Part shown: one piece after another, positions 9,802 to 23,400 of the stretch | Layout of the letters: every line of letters begins with the position of its first letter | Numbering within the stretch: the stretch's first letter is position 1 | Source: Hyposmocoma kahamanoa | Lineage: Eukaryota; Arthropoda; Insecta; Lepidoptera; Cosmopterigidae | Direction: 5' to 3' | Length of the DNA stretch: 64,000 bases | NCBI RefSeq assembly: GCF_003589595.1 | Contig: NW_020653750.1 | Coordinates: 2,645,167 to 2,709,166, forward strand | Notes under the pieces: generated by a model | The model's input: only the letters and a program-made list of their open reading frames with translations | What the model was told of the DNA's origin: nothing | Database searches by the model: none | Translations under genes and position numbers: made by a program

Positions 9802-12800
9802 GTAAGTCGACATTGTACAGATGACACTAAATCAACTTCTACTCTAAATTACCTATTGGATGCGTTTACTTCGCACTTTGGATATCTTCTTATTTTATTT
9901 GAATAGATCGCACAACAATTTTGTTGTTTAGTTATTTCAATGTGATAACAATAATAATAATAAAGTTTATTTTTCCTCCATAAAATACACATTACAGCTT
10001 TCTAGTTTACACGTTAAGTTTCAGTAAGTATAATTTTGTGGGAGAGTGATGCCTATGTGATTGCGTCAGGCCACCAGCTTTCTACCTCTCAGAAATACAT
10101 GTTATATAAATATTTTCACAAGGCATTTTTAACACTACTTGCGTCAACGAACAATATTGTTAAGTCGCTTCTCAATCCACAGATACAAACATGATATTAA
10201 TCTTACAAATTAGGATCTGAAAATGAATGATTAGTCATGTATAAGTGTAATATAATGTGCCAGAAAACCTCACACAATGATTTGGTCTCAAACTAGGGAC
10301 ATCCCTATACTACGAGTACCAGAGCAAACCAAAGAAATCAACTCGGAGTTTGTTTCCAAAATTGGTCCTACCGGGAATTGAATACGACGACATTTGACGA
10401 CCTCCATGGTCGAGTAGCTTGCTCACCGGTTTGTATGGTATCGCCATCTCGAGGTTCGATCCCGGCCGGGTCAGTGTAGAAAAACTAACTTGTGCTAGTG
10501 AAATTATAGGCACATGGGACTTGTCAACTTATGTATCAGGCGGGCGCAGTGGCAGTGCCCCCCAGATCTTTGCGATTTAAAATTCTGAATGGTACTGTAA
10601 CTGTCATGGATAGGCGTGTAGCTTACCATTAGGAGCACGACTTGTTTTATTTAAAAAAATGTTGGAAAGAAAGATTGAGGCAACAAATATACCCATATTT
10701 TATATTAAAATTATCGGCTAGCACCATTTGCTTAATTAAGTAAATTGAAACGAAAGTTGACAAGACGCCATGTAGGCTAGTTCGCAGTCTTGCTCCGGCA
10801 GCCTACGTCACTTCCACTAACCGCCCTGCAATAGCAGCGCCACCTTCAACCAATTCGACGCTACCAGCTACCCGGGTGGTTGGGGAAGTAGAGGGACATA
10901 GCCAGCCGACCTATATCTTCTTCGTCTTGGGGTGCCATCTCCTACCGGAGGTTGGCTATCATTGTGGCAATTTGGGTCCGTGAAGTTGCAGTTCGGAACA
11001 GTTCTGTGGTACTTATGTTGAACCACTCTGCAAGATTCTGAAGCCACGTGGTTTTTCTATGACCACGTCTCCTGCGGCCTTGCAGACTGAGTTGCAGTAG
11101 AAAGTATTTATCACTTCCCATAATGTGCCTGAAGTACTGCAGCTTCCTCCTTTTTGCTGTTTTCAGCAGCTCCAAAACCTTATGCATCTTTCTCAATACG
11201 TTGTAATTGGTTTCTCTGTCCGTCGACGATATTTACGTACTTATTGTGACTTCAATGACTTCGAGGACCAGTAATTAGTATTCTAGGCTCTTGATGAGGA
11301 AGGTCACAGATTCGATCATACCAATGACATTCAGGAATATACATTTCTAAATTGTGATAGGTCGAGCTCTTATGGGTAGTTTATAACTAATATAATAAAA
11401 AATATAATATAAAATTTTATAACTAACTGGCTATCTAACAGTTATATTATTGCCACGAAATTTCTACAAATAGAATAGTCTACGTTTTCTTTTTATCCGT
11501 AAAAAATCTTACGGACTATTAACTTCTGTGAGAAATTTGGTCAAAAACACCGTATTGAGGAATTTCTGCCCTCTTTCTGTAACTAACGCATAAGCATTTT
11601 TACCAAAATGCTTTCGAGATATTGGCACCTAAATTTTTTTTTCTTTGAAAAACTTCAATTATACTGATTCTACTTGACAATAAAACTGAAAGTAAATAAC
11701 TTTTTTTTATAAAAAATAAGTCCGCATTTGATATCCATATCACCTGATGGAAAGTGACGATGAGGTCGACGATGTAGCATGCACACCTTAATAATGCCTA
11801 TTCACTCTCGCCTTGAAAAGATACAAGTTCATTCCAAGAGTTCGGGTAATAATTCCGCAGGCAGGGAATTCCAATCCCTAGCCGGTCGCCATATAAATGT
11901 AGAAGTAAAACGCTCCGTGCGAATCCTGGGTATTTTCACAACATAGAGGGGGAACCCTAGCCCATGTCAAGTGCACCGATGATGGAAAGGGGAAGGCGGA
12001 GTCAAATTATGCAATCCCATGGCACACTCTCCGTGATATATCCCATAGAATACCGATAAGCAGGCAACTTTACGCCTCTACTAATTCCAAGTCACCTATA
12101 AGCCTCTTGTCACGCTATAACATATTAAAAACCGTTTGCAAATCTTGTTTCGCTTTTTCCAGATATTACTATGTCAATAATTCAATTTTGTTAAATTAAT
12201 TAATTCAATTTTGTTTGTCGATTACGTTAGTTATGGTAATGATTTTCCCATTTAAAAAGAAAAAACAAAAAACATTTTTCGAAGTCATTACTTAAGAAGT
12301 AGAAGTGAATACTTATATATTTATATTTGCTCCGATTTGTTTTCTATAGACAATGCCCATATTTTACAATGGGATCAAATTTGGTCAATCGTCGTTGATA
12401 ATCCATTTTTTTTTTCATTTCGGTTTAATACAATCTAATTTTACGTTAGAAAAACAAAAGCACCAATCTTGCGGTTATGAAAATTAACCAATTCCGTCTT
12501 GGAATCTTGTGACGGAAATGTTCCTTCTAATTGAGTTAGGAGTGTTAGGGGCTTCTTAAACTTTCTTGATTTTCTTAATGAAATTTCGGAGGAATGCTCG
12601 AAACTAGAAATGGGTTTGTGAAACATTTTCCTTCTTTAACGATTAATCGGCTAGTAAAAATGTAATTTATGATGAAAATTTTTAATTTTTTCCATCGAGG
12701 CCATCGTAAACTTGGGTAATGAAGATTTTTACGAATATTTGCGATAGTATTTAAGCGATAGACTTAAATTTTTTATCATTTAAAAAAAATTTAGAAAAAA

Positions 12801-15800
12801 ATTATTATCATTACATTTGTATACTACGTAAAAAACACTATTTGAAAACAAATATTANNNNNNNNNNNNNNNNNNNNNNNNNNNNNNNNNNNNNNNNNNN
12901 NNNNNNNNNNNNNNNNNNNNNNNNNNNNNNNNNNNNNNNNNNNNNNNNNNNNNNNNNNNNNNNNNNNNNNNNNNNNNNNNNNNNNNNNNNNNNNNNNNNN
13001 NNNNNNNNNNNNNNNNNNNNNNNNNNNNNNNNNNNNNNNNNNNNNNNNNNNNNNNNNNNNNNNNNNNNNNNNNNNNNNNNNNNNNNNNNNNNNNNNNNNN
13101 NNNNNNNNNNNNNNNNNNNNNNNNNNNNNNNNNNNNNNNNNNNNNNNNNNNNNNNNNNNNNNNNNNNNNNNNNNNNNNNNNNNNNNNNNNNNNNNNNNNN
13201 NNNNNNNNNNNNNNNNNNNNNNNNNNNNNNNNNNNNNNNNNNNNNNNNNNNNNNNNNTATTAAATATCATAAACTCATAGTATTAAGCGTATCAATCATT
13301 AAATATTCTTGCTTATATTAAATTGAATATAGAAAATTATATATTTGGAAAGATTTTATTGCAATGTCCATGTAATACTTACAATAATAACTGCTAGTAG
13401 TTTGTCAAAGCTATGCTAGGCTAACCTTTCTTGTATACTATTGCAAAATACAAATATTTGAATATGTAATTATAACTAAGTCTTTGTCAGTACCTACTGA
13501 GTCCATTGCGTAGAGCAATGAAATTATTGAGTAGGTAGTAGTGCGAATATTTCACTCCGCTTTGCTAACGATCATCTATCAAGTGCAAGTTCACAAAGAT
13601 TAACTAGAATATGAGTCATGCATGGTATAGTATGACGGGCTATGCGCCTATTTTGCATGTGGTGGGCATCCTAGTCGTGTCACCCGGGCTCCTCCAGAAA
13701 TCTCTGTATCCTCCTGAGCCTGCTGAAGACTTCGGGAGTGACCTTTCGTATTCCGTTTTTATTGTATTTGTATAGTATTCTATAAGTCCCTTAATATAAA
13801 TTTTATTACAAATATGTAAAAACTTACAAATATGTTCGGAAGGGGTTTTGTAATACACATTTCAAACCCATTCGTTCCGTGTATACCTATAATATTCATA
13901 ACTTTGTATACGAAAACGCCTGAAATAACCTTAAAAATTATAAATTACAAAGGCTACAATAGTAGATGTGGGTACAACAGTGACTCTTGTAGGTACATAA
14001 GAATTATTTACCCAAAGCTATGTGCTATTTCTTTCAGAAATTACTTGCAACGCCTCGAGCTCTTCGAGAAAGCAATACAGTCCTATAATGAGGCACTAAG
14101 GTGGAACGTAAGTATATAGTGGAGCGTATGTAGGAGAACATTAGGGTAGCACTCTTTTGTAAATTTACTGCTGTGTAAATCTTTTTACAAGCAACCTCAC
14201 AAATTACAGCTCTCTGTAAAATATGTACCCATCAATACATTTTATATTTTAAATCTCTAGAATAAGAATAAGAATACATTTATTGCATAAGTATTGGTAA
14301 TTACATTAGGTCTCAAAATATTACACTGGTTTGTGCTCTATGGTCTACCAGTTAAGGTGTACAACATTATTAAATGTCACAGATTAAAATTCAATTGTAT
14401 TATTTCCTTCATATTAGAATAAAAAAACAGTTACTAATAAACATGTCACATCGCTGGTCATCTAATTTTATGTTGTCGTGAACAAAGTCTTGTACAAAAT
14501 AATTAAAAATAGTACTCAGCCATTTACAAAGACCATTTTTAAATTTTACGTACTCGAATTTTTTAAATTCATTCGGTATGCTGTTGTATATCTTGACCGA
14601 CATTATGTAAAAGCGTTTGTGGTAAAATGCTGCGAGGTATGATTGCCCGAGTAAACCATTCCATGCCCATATCTTAAATTTCTATGATTCCTTTTATTTG
14701 CGATTTCAAAATAATATATTAACTTTCTCCAATCACACAGTTTTTTTTTCAGTAATAAATTACTACAGGCCTGTTTTTCTCTATTTTTAATATTTTCTGC
14801 TTTTTAAAACACATTTTTAATTAGATATTTCACTAGCAACCTTCACAAATCAAAGGGGCGAATTAAAATGTCGATGCTTTTTTATTTATTTACATTTTAG
14901 AAACCTCCTCTTTCTTTCACATTGTCGCGTCTCAAAGGATAATTTTAACTCTACTCTCGTAATCAATGTAATTTTAAAACCGAAAACCGTAAATAATAAA
15001 AACATACAAATGTAGGTCTGTTCAATCCCACAGGTGTCTAAGTACGTCTCTGTGTACAAACAGTTTCGGATTAGATTCACAGTAAACACGCAATTAGACG
15101 CAGCCAGCGTTTATGTTTGTTGGCATTGTAACAAACCAACTGTGAAAATGTGCGCCGTTCAATTCTAAATACACGAGTTTCAGCAAATGTAGCTCAGGTT
15201 CTTTTTTTTCTTTTGTTCTCTTTACCCTATTCTATATTATATTGAATGATGCCATAGCCCAAGTTCACGCGCGATTTGTATATATAATATATATTATATA
15301 ATATCTTCACACTTGACATAAAAATGAGATTCCAGTAACTGTTATAAATTATAATGATTTATCTTTACTGTAAAACCAAACGAAAGATATTTTTCCCAAT
15401 GGCCGCCGCCTGTCAGCGTTCGGTTAATACCACCTAGGATTACGCAAGCCCTTTTTTATTTTTTATTTCGATAAAACATATTTTTTAATAAAACAGTTTT
15501 TTTTTAATAAAACAGTATTTTTTTAATAAAACAGTATTTTTTAATAAAATCAAAATAAATTAATGTCATGATTCGCTAACAATAGGTTGTTTATTTGAAT
15601 CTCAGTAAGCCTGCATCTTTTGAAAACATTCTGATAATAATCAGTAGCTATATAATAATATAATATGTAACACATTTTAAGATTTTCGAGGTTATTCACT
15701 AAATCATAACGCCATACCACATAAGTGGAGTTACGTCAAAAATATTTATTGCTCTATTAGATGTAGAAAAATATAATATATAAAAATATATATACCATTC

Positions 15801-17412
15801 TTCCATGAGGAGTGCGAAAAGATTATCACTAATTACAGATTTCATACCACAGTATCATTTATTTTTTTCTTTTTCCCATATTTTGGAACAGTTACAGGCT
15901 TTGACATGACAGCTTTAAGAACAGACATAATATCTGTCTACCCTCTTTCGCTGTCGACGACTACCCATCTCGATTACTTGTGGCGTTACCATTGACACTC
16001 GACTTTCTTTCTACAATTGAGCGTGTAACTGTTCCGAAATATCAGAAAAAAAAGAAACCTGCAATTAAAGGTAATCGTATAATAAAATAAATAATAATTG
16101 ACACATCGTCGTTGTCATTTACAGCATGAATATTTGAATAAACAAAATGCGTAACTGTGCATTTTGTTTATGTAAATTTTAACAATTAGATAGTATAAAT
16201 ATAATGTTGATACTCATGTATGTACGGGATTATTATTATTAACTAAGTAAGTACGTAGCGAGTGGCTTGCGTCCTAACCAGTAAGTCGCTGTGTATAAAA
16301 ATAGCAAACGAATTGCGCCAGCCCCAGAATAATATCTTTCAGGGTAGGTGAATAGACCACTAGCAAAATTCATTGGAAATGTGTGGTAAAGGTCTGCTCA
16401 AAACGACGAAGCCTGAAAGATATTACTGTCTATTATAATGACATTTCACCAGTAGTTATCTTTTATATACAGGTATAATATTCACCGTTTTTTATTATAT
16501 AAAAACAAGTAATGTTTGTTTACTTTAAGAACAATGATGTCCCTTCTCTCCTCGGCCGCAGCCAAGCTAGAAGTAAAGTAACACAATACAAGGGAGCTTT
16601 AGAAGACGTGGCTAGAGCAACTGGTCAGTTCTTACATTTTGTTCGGCCTCAAAAATATACGACTCGACAGATACATTATTGTTTAAGAAAACAATTTTTA
16701 TTAGACCTTGCAATACAATATTTTATATGAGGATTATTTTTCTTGCAACTTTTTGTATGATTCCACGTTTAACGTCTATTGTATCTGGAGCTTATGTCAG
16801 TTTGAAGTCAGACTGAAATATAAATTCCTATGTACTTCTGAAACCCATGAGGTCGTTGGAGTTGAGAGAGTTGAAAAACTGGTTTCGAAATGTTTATAAT
16901 TTAACGTTTCGATCTAAACAAACCAACTTTTCGGACCCTTTACACTTTTCCCACGCTCACGACTGACTGTTTAAAAAAGAAAAACAGTTGATATTTCAAT
17001 TTACGTTGAACATCAAGTAGTCGTTCATCTTATATGGTTACGTGTCTAGGTCCTAATGCTAATGTAGACAGATGTATATTTTGATATTATGTTCAATTCA
17101 CTAAAATTTAAGAACCATTAACATATAATATTGTGTAGAGTTGGAACCCGAGAATATGACCGCACTGCAAATTCGAGCGAAAACCGAGTACGAAAAGTGT
17201 GCTTTTGAGCGCTCCCTGGTATTGGCACATCGAGGACTCAAAATACGCAAGGTCCCACCAGATTTTGCCGATTGCGCCGGCATTGCTGAGGAAACGGTAA
17301 TTTGCCGAAGGTGCACAATTATACACTTATAGAAGCGCTGTGGCGCTGCAGCCGCATCACTATTAATTTTCATACAATATATATATATATTGTATGAAAA
17401 TTAATAGTTATA

Positions 17413-17448
<36 letters not shown>

Positions 17449-20400
17449 GAAACGCGGTTCTAGCGCCTATATAAATTTAAATGGGACCACTAGCGAGGTA
17501 CCCTTTTTCCAAACAAAAGGAGAATCATCAAAATTGGTTCACAAATGGCCGGAGTTATCGTGTAACATACATACAAAAAAATACAGTCGATTTGAGAACC
17601 TCTTCCTTTTTCCTTTTTTCTCCGACTTGAAGTCGGTTAAAAATTACTGAAGCTCTACAGCGCTGCTACGTCTAATTTAAAGGAGCCCTTGGTATGTTAG
17701 TATCTTTGATAAAGTTTTCTATAAATCCGGAAGTCGCCTGAGTCATACCGTTACTTTCCATGGCAAAACAAGACTGCTGTGTTCCGGATTGAGGGGCAAG
17801 AGAGCTGGAGCAATTCTGTGGTGCCTATCTAGAGATGCCTTAAGATCTTATGTTCCAATCCCAGAGACGCATGTGCGATATTAAGGACACTACTTTAGCA
17901 CCACAAATATATTACGTAGATAATTACCACTTCTTCAGAATGACTCTGATTAATGACTCCAAATGGTTGAAAGCTTGAATACTTGATGGCTTAAAAACAC
18001 TAAGGTAGATTAAACTTATTTATAAGAACATCATATAGTTTCTGGAACAGTTGCAGTAAAGGGCTGAAATTATCTTATAAAGCTTTAATAAGCAATATTA
18101 TATATTTTGCGAATCCACTTATATTATTTATGCGAAATGAAAACTGGGAAAGCTTTCTTATCGGAGTATTTAAGTTTAAATTTATAAAGCTTTTCAATTT
18201 TAAAAGTAGAGTATACTATTAAAGTATCTTTCCTAATTTTGAAAGCATGTTAATCAGAGAGCTACTGCATTCATTTCAACTTCAGCATTGCAGTTTGTAT
18301 ATGTGCTATTTTGACTTCATACCAGGAGTGCAGTAGTTCTGAGAGTTATAAATTGAAGACGAGATAACAGAGCGAGATTACCTATAAAGTTTACTAGTAC
18401 ACAGAGATAGTAAAATGCGTCGTTGAAGCTAGTCAATACACTCTCTAAGAATGAAATCTTTCCCAAGCACTGAAGCATTATTAATTTTATGTTCAATCGA
18501 ATACGCATGCCTGTAAAAAAGCTTAGATCAAATGGAAGGGAATAAATACCCATGTAAACGAGCGTATTTGTAAAGAATATAGAGAATAGGGTTGGTTTTT
18601 TGTTGTTTTATATTTCAGTAATATTAAACAGAAAATGACTGTTCCGGGACCTATGTATCGTTGCAATATTTTTATTTTTACCGCAGCTACGTGGGCCGTA
18701 GCGCTTATAGAGTTACGACTATGTTTATTTTCAATTTCCTCGTTCTAACGCCACTTATTTTGAATAGTTTAATTTCCTTTACATCAAAACAGTTTAGATA
18801 TATCTTTTTTAAAGAATATTCGTTTTTAGAGTAGTGTTTTTTTTATATTTTGTACATAATATAATGAAATGAAATAAATTATTAGTAACAATGATTATAA
18901 GCTATAAGTCGCTACATTACAAGGCAATGTTTATATTTATTTAATGTAAATAACAACTAAATACAATAACAAACGATATAAAATAAATAATACATTACAT
19001 TTAAATTGTATTATAAATTTATAAGTCGTAGTGATCATATTCACCTTTTTTTATAATATTAAGTGACGGGACGAACAAGTCGTACGTCTGGTGGTAAGCG
19101 ACACACACATAACCATTGTAGCGACACTCAGAGCTTTAAATCTCAAAGATTTGAGGGGCACTGCCACTGCGTCCCGACAGACGCAGTGACAGTACCCCTC
19201 ATATCTTTGAGATTAGGGCGCCCTCTAAGACGTAAACTGACAAACTCCCTGTGCCTGTAATTTCATAAGCACCCTTACCCTTCAAAACTGGAATACAGTA
19301 ATGTTCGCATTGCCGCTTGTTGGCAGAAATAGGCACGGATAGTATAATTATCAAGAACAAATTGAAAAACTCTATAGTCAAACAGATAAATAGAAAATGA
19401 AAATGTTCTTCTCGAATCATTAAATACGCCAATACATTACATACAAATTGAGATATTGATTTGTTTGAAACAAATACGCTATTTAGATCCGGAAAGTTTC
19501 AGTTCTAAAGTAACCAATCGCGAAAATCTGGAAACTCTACATAATACAGATACAATATGGCCAAACTAAAATGGCTCTGTTTCCGCAAATTTTATACAAA
19601 TATAACCATACCGTATATTAGTATCCAACCTCAGAATATTACCCAGTAATACCGATTTAACGTTTAATCTCATTCGGTCCTTATCAACAAAAGTTTACAA
19701 TTGCTCTATTGATCTTGTCTTAACTCAAATTTGATGCGAACTAATTGACTAACTATTTGATATTCCTAACCTCGTGTGACCCATTCAAACCAAATTAAAC
19801 GGATTTAATATTCAATTACTATCGTAAGGCGATAAATTGTATTTAAGTTACTATTATATTATTCTGAAAGTTTGTGGTGTAATCATTGTAATGATACGAC
19901 TGCTCTACTTGTTATAACTAAAGCATTCGCATTTCGGTAATTTTCCAGATATCGTTTTAATGTCGCAAAGATTTATTGTCACGTAAAATAAGTCCAATCC
20001 ATTCCACTAATTTTGCTTAATAATAAAAATAAAACTGAATAAGATATTAAAAAACCGATTAGAGGGGATTGTAGATTTCTTTTCGCTGTCTCAGATATGG
20101 TAATAACTCAATTTCGCTAGAAATGACGATTACGTTAGTTGTGAATAGTATTATAGTTTCTGTAGTTATGATAAGGACGGCAAAATCAATGTATGAATCA
20201 CGAAACATTTTTTTTATAATATCAAATGAAGGGACGAACAAGGCATGCGCCTGATGTTACAGTGCCACTCAGAGCTTTAAATCGCAAAGATCTGAGGGGC
20301 ACTAACACTGTGCCCGTCACCCTGAGACATAAGTTGACAAGTCTCATGTGCCTGTAATTTCACCAGAACCCTTACCCTTCAAAACCGGGACATAGTAATG

Positions 20401-23400
20401 CTGACATTACTGCTTGGCGGCAGAAATAGGTGAGGTGGCAGTACTTCCCTGGACGAACTCTTTCGCAAGGAGCTCTAGTACTACTAAAAGTAGAACGAAT
20501 AAATGAAATATTCTTAACAGTACATTAAAAAATGACAATGGCTACACTGAGCAATAAATAAGTATCACACAATCAGCTAATGTACAACAGGTATTGCTAA
20601 GTAGCAATTTCTTTCAGTTAGGATAGAAATTTAAAAGTTGAAGCGGGGAGTGCAAGAAAAGAATACCTCCTAATAGTAGTGTTACCAATAAGTACACTAT
20701 ATGTTGAATACTATTAATGTATACCTATAGATACTACTATATGTGTATAATAATATAATTTACTTACATACTTTTGTAGGAATTTCATTTATACTTTTGT
20801 ATTTCGAATTTATTTGAGAACTTCATTTATTTTAACCGACTATAAAAAGAGGAGGTTCTCAATTCGACTGTATTTTAATGTATGTTTCACGATAACTCCA
20901 GAATTTGTGATATTTGATGATTATGAGGATAATTTTTGTGTTGGAAAGAGGATACCTCAGTATTGGTCCCATTTAAATTTGAAATACTCCATCTCTAAAG
21001 GTGGCAAATTATGGGATGAATCCAGTTTTGCGCACTTTCCGGTAACCGATTTCAATAAAACTTGGCAAATATATGTAAGTAAAGCTAAAATAATTGAACA
21101 CTCAGTTGTGAAAGAACAACAATGTTATGTATTTCCTACATTAAATTCATACTAATGTATATTTTGTTAAAAAGCTATGTTTTCTAGGTGCGTGAATGTG
21201 TTGGTAAATCTGCATTGAAAATGCTAGCGAAAGTCGATGCGTCTTTGATGTTAAGACTAGAGGATAGGCTAAAGGCAGAACTAGTTGATGAAGACGCTCC
21301 TGTTGCCCTAAAGAGAGTTAGCCGAATGCAGCCGCAGCCTACTCGACGGGTCAGTTTTAACTACGCTCAACCATGTTAGTCATACGTACCGGTTCTTGCT
21401 CAAAAATCTTTTCAGTATGAATTTTCTCTCTCCTTCTTGACTACCCGTAGTTTTATAGGTCCAGTCGTGTCTTTTTAACGAATACCGCTGATTCTTTGAA
21501 AAAACATATAATAAAATTAATTTTATGTAATACAAATAAAGCTATAATATCTTTACTCAGACCTTGTAGCGCCTAGTTACACGATGCGAAAGTTTTCGAC
21601 AGTTACCACGTTTTCACGTACATTAATGGCGAATCTGCATTCTATTTACTAGGCAACAACTTTTAAATTTCTTGGGACAATACAACCGTGCGGTCACTGC
21701 GCAGCCACCGCGTAGACCAAAGGCAAGTCAGCCTCGCCGGCCCGTCTCTCATTCAAGTTAAAACGTAAAAGTTAAAGAAATACAGCGTATTTTGCCATGA
21801 CAGTTAGATGCACGCGGTCACCGCGCGGCGCCCGCGCGGCGTGATCGCGATGAAATTCGTCCCAAATAAACGCGCCCTAAAAGCCAGAGTTGTTTCGTGA
21901 GAATCGACACTACGAATTATTATTATTATGTCAAATGATGGGACCTGTCCATAGCAGTATAAAGTGACTCATATAAAATCTGTCGTGGTCCTGTTTTCAT
22001 ACAAATTGAACAAAATGAACTGGTTGTGCGCGTAGTGGTAAGCGATTTGCCTATACAAAACAGTAAAGTTACACTGCCACACAGAACTTTAAATAGTAAA
22101 GATCTGAGGGGCACTGCCACAGCGGCCGTCACCCTGAGACATAAGTTGACAAGTCCTATGCGCCTGAAATTTATAAAATAAAATAGCGAAGAGGTTTAGA
22201 CGTAAATTTATTACTTACTCTCAAATTTCATCTGTTAATTCGTAGTAAAATGAGAGCAGTGATAAAGGTGATCTTATTATGGAAGACACGGAGCCATAAG
22301 CGGGTGACGATCCGAACTGTGACCGTCCTGAAAAGCCGATTAGCGCTATTGACAGTAAACAAGCTCATTGCGTATGCCAAGTAGCTTTGAATTGTGTCAA
22401 CTTATTTTTTAGTTACAGTATTGAAGTACTACCTATTTGAAAAACACAATACGATGTCTAAGAACTCACGAACACGAGAAATATGATTTATGCAGTAATC
22501 AAATAAACGATGTATTTACTCAATCATAAGAACTATTTCACTAAAACAAGAGCAAACCTGTGATAAACAAACAAAACAACTTATAATAGAATATCATCTA
22601 AAAATGTAATCTAGGTAGTAAAGAAAATACGAATTATTTTTTAGAGCCAGGAAATGTCAAGAGTGGAATTGCAGAAATCTCAACAGATATCTCGGCTCAT
22701 GTCATCTAAATACTTAGAAAGGATGGCGCATGACAAATATTTTCTGGACAAATTATGCAGAGATGATCGATTGATGTCTGCTAATGTGAAAGATTCCTTA
22801 AAATTGAAACAGCTAGCTGCGAAAGCTCTTGCTGATGTTAAAACACGTCAGGTAACATTTTCAAATTGAATTTCTAATTTAGATAAGTTGATTTTACAAA
22901 GAAATTTCATAATTGAAAGAATGAATAAGCTTGGTCTACCGTAACGTAAATTGGTTCGAGAAACGAGATTATAAGCGATCGTCATATTTGATTTATTTTT
23001 AATTTTCACATCTCATTAATATGATTTTGTTATAACAAAGGACGTATTACGCGAACGTCGTCCCCTCTACGCCGCGAGAGCAGCTGAAGAGGCTGCAAGA
23101 AAACGCTTGCTTAGCCGCCGAAAAGAACAACTATCTCGAGCGCAAGCGCAACATATTACAGACGCTAATCGTCTCTTGCAAACCACGCAAAATATGTACG
23201 AGCAACGCGACACTACAAAATGTCTGGAAAACGCGGAATTTGCTATGGAACAAATCGCAAGAAAACCAGCCCGTTTGCTACCAGGCAAAGAGAAATTTAT
23301 ACAGCAATTGCAAGATCTTGTTGCCTCTGCTTTCTTGGATCAGGTACGTAGTATGGAAACAATTACTCTGTATCATAATATAGCGTCACTTATACAGCTC

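Larger units (their letters stand above)
9802..14037 (+). other. ODAD4: ODAD4 intron 1: LINE, SINE and gap-containing
   Basis: This 4.2-kb intron contains a LINE-type 3' tail near 9945 (ATAATAATAATAAAG), a SINE at 10396-10500, a family-A fragment, an RTE-like remnant, a second LINE C-terminal remnant (11695-12110), the first N gap, and a GC-richer repeat at 13495-13740. The stretch 12120-12857 is AT-rich and shows nothing identifiable. Confidence 0.7.
14831..16529 (+). other. ODAD4: Rest of ODAD4 intron 2
   Basis: AT-rich. It contains a tandem repeat at 15478-15549 and one arm of a foldback element at about 15700-15805 (CATAAGTGGAGTTACG, ATAGAAAAATATAA-type words). I searched for a missing mini-exon between exons 2 and 3. 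None is needed, because the acceptor at 16529 gives the correct phase. Confidence 0.6.
17297..21187 (+). other. ODAD4: ODAD4 intron 4
   Basis: A 3.9-kb intron holding a 50-bp perfect palindrome 62 bp after the donor, two family-B repeats, and family-A copies at 19047-19330 and 20210-20490. The remainder (17640-19040 and 19340-20200) is AT-rich with nothing recognisable. Confidence 0.7.

Noticed and set aside
12824..13321. Long open frames over the first N run
   Set aside because: They exist only because N is read as open. There is no coding sequence on either side.
16544..16623. Alternative exon-3 acceptor after CCGCAG
   Set aside because: It breaks the phase after exon 2 and removes the NDVPSLLGR part of TPR2. 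The acceptor at 16529 fits both.
20814..21155. 113-codon + frame just before ODAD4 exon 5
   Set aside because: It overlaps a dispersed family-B repeat present elsewhere in the window and has no fitting splice sites.
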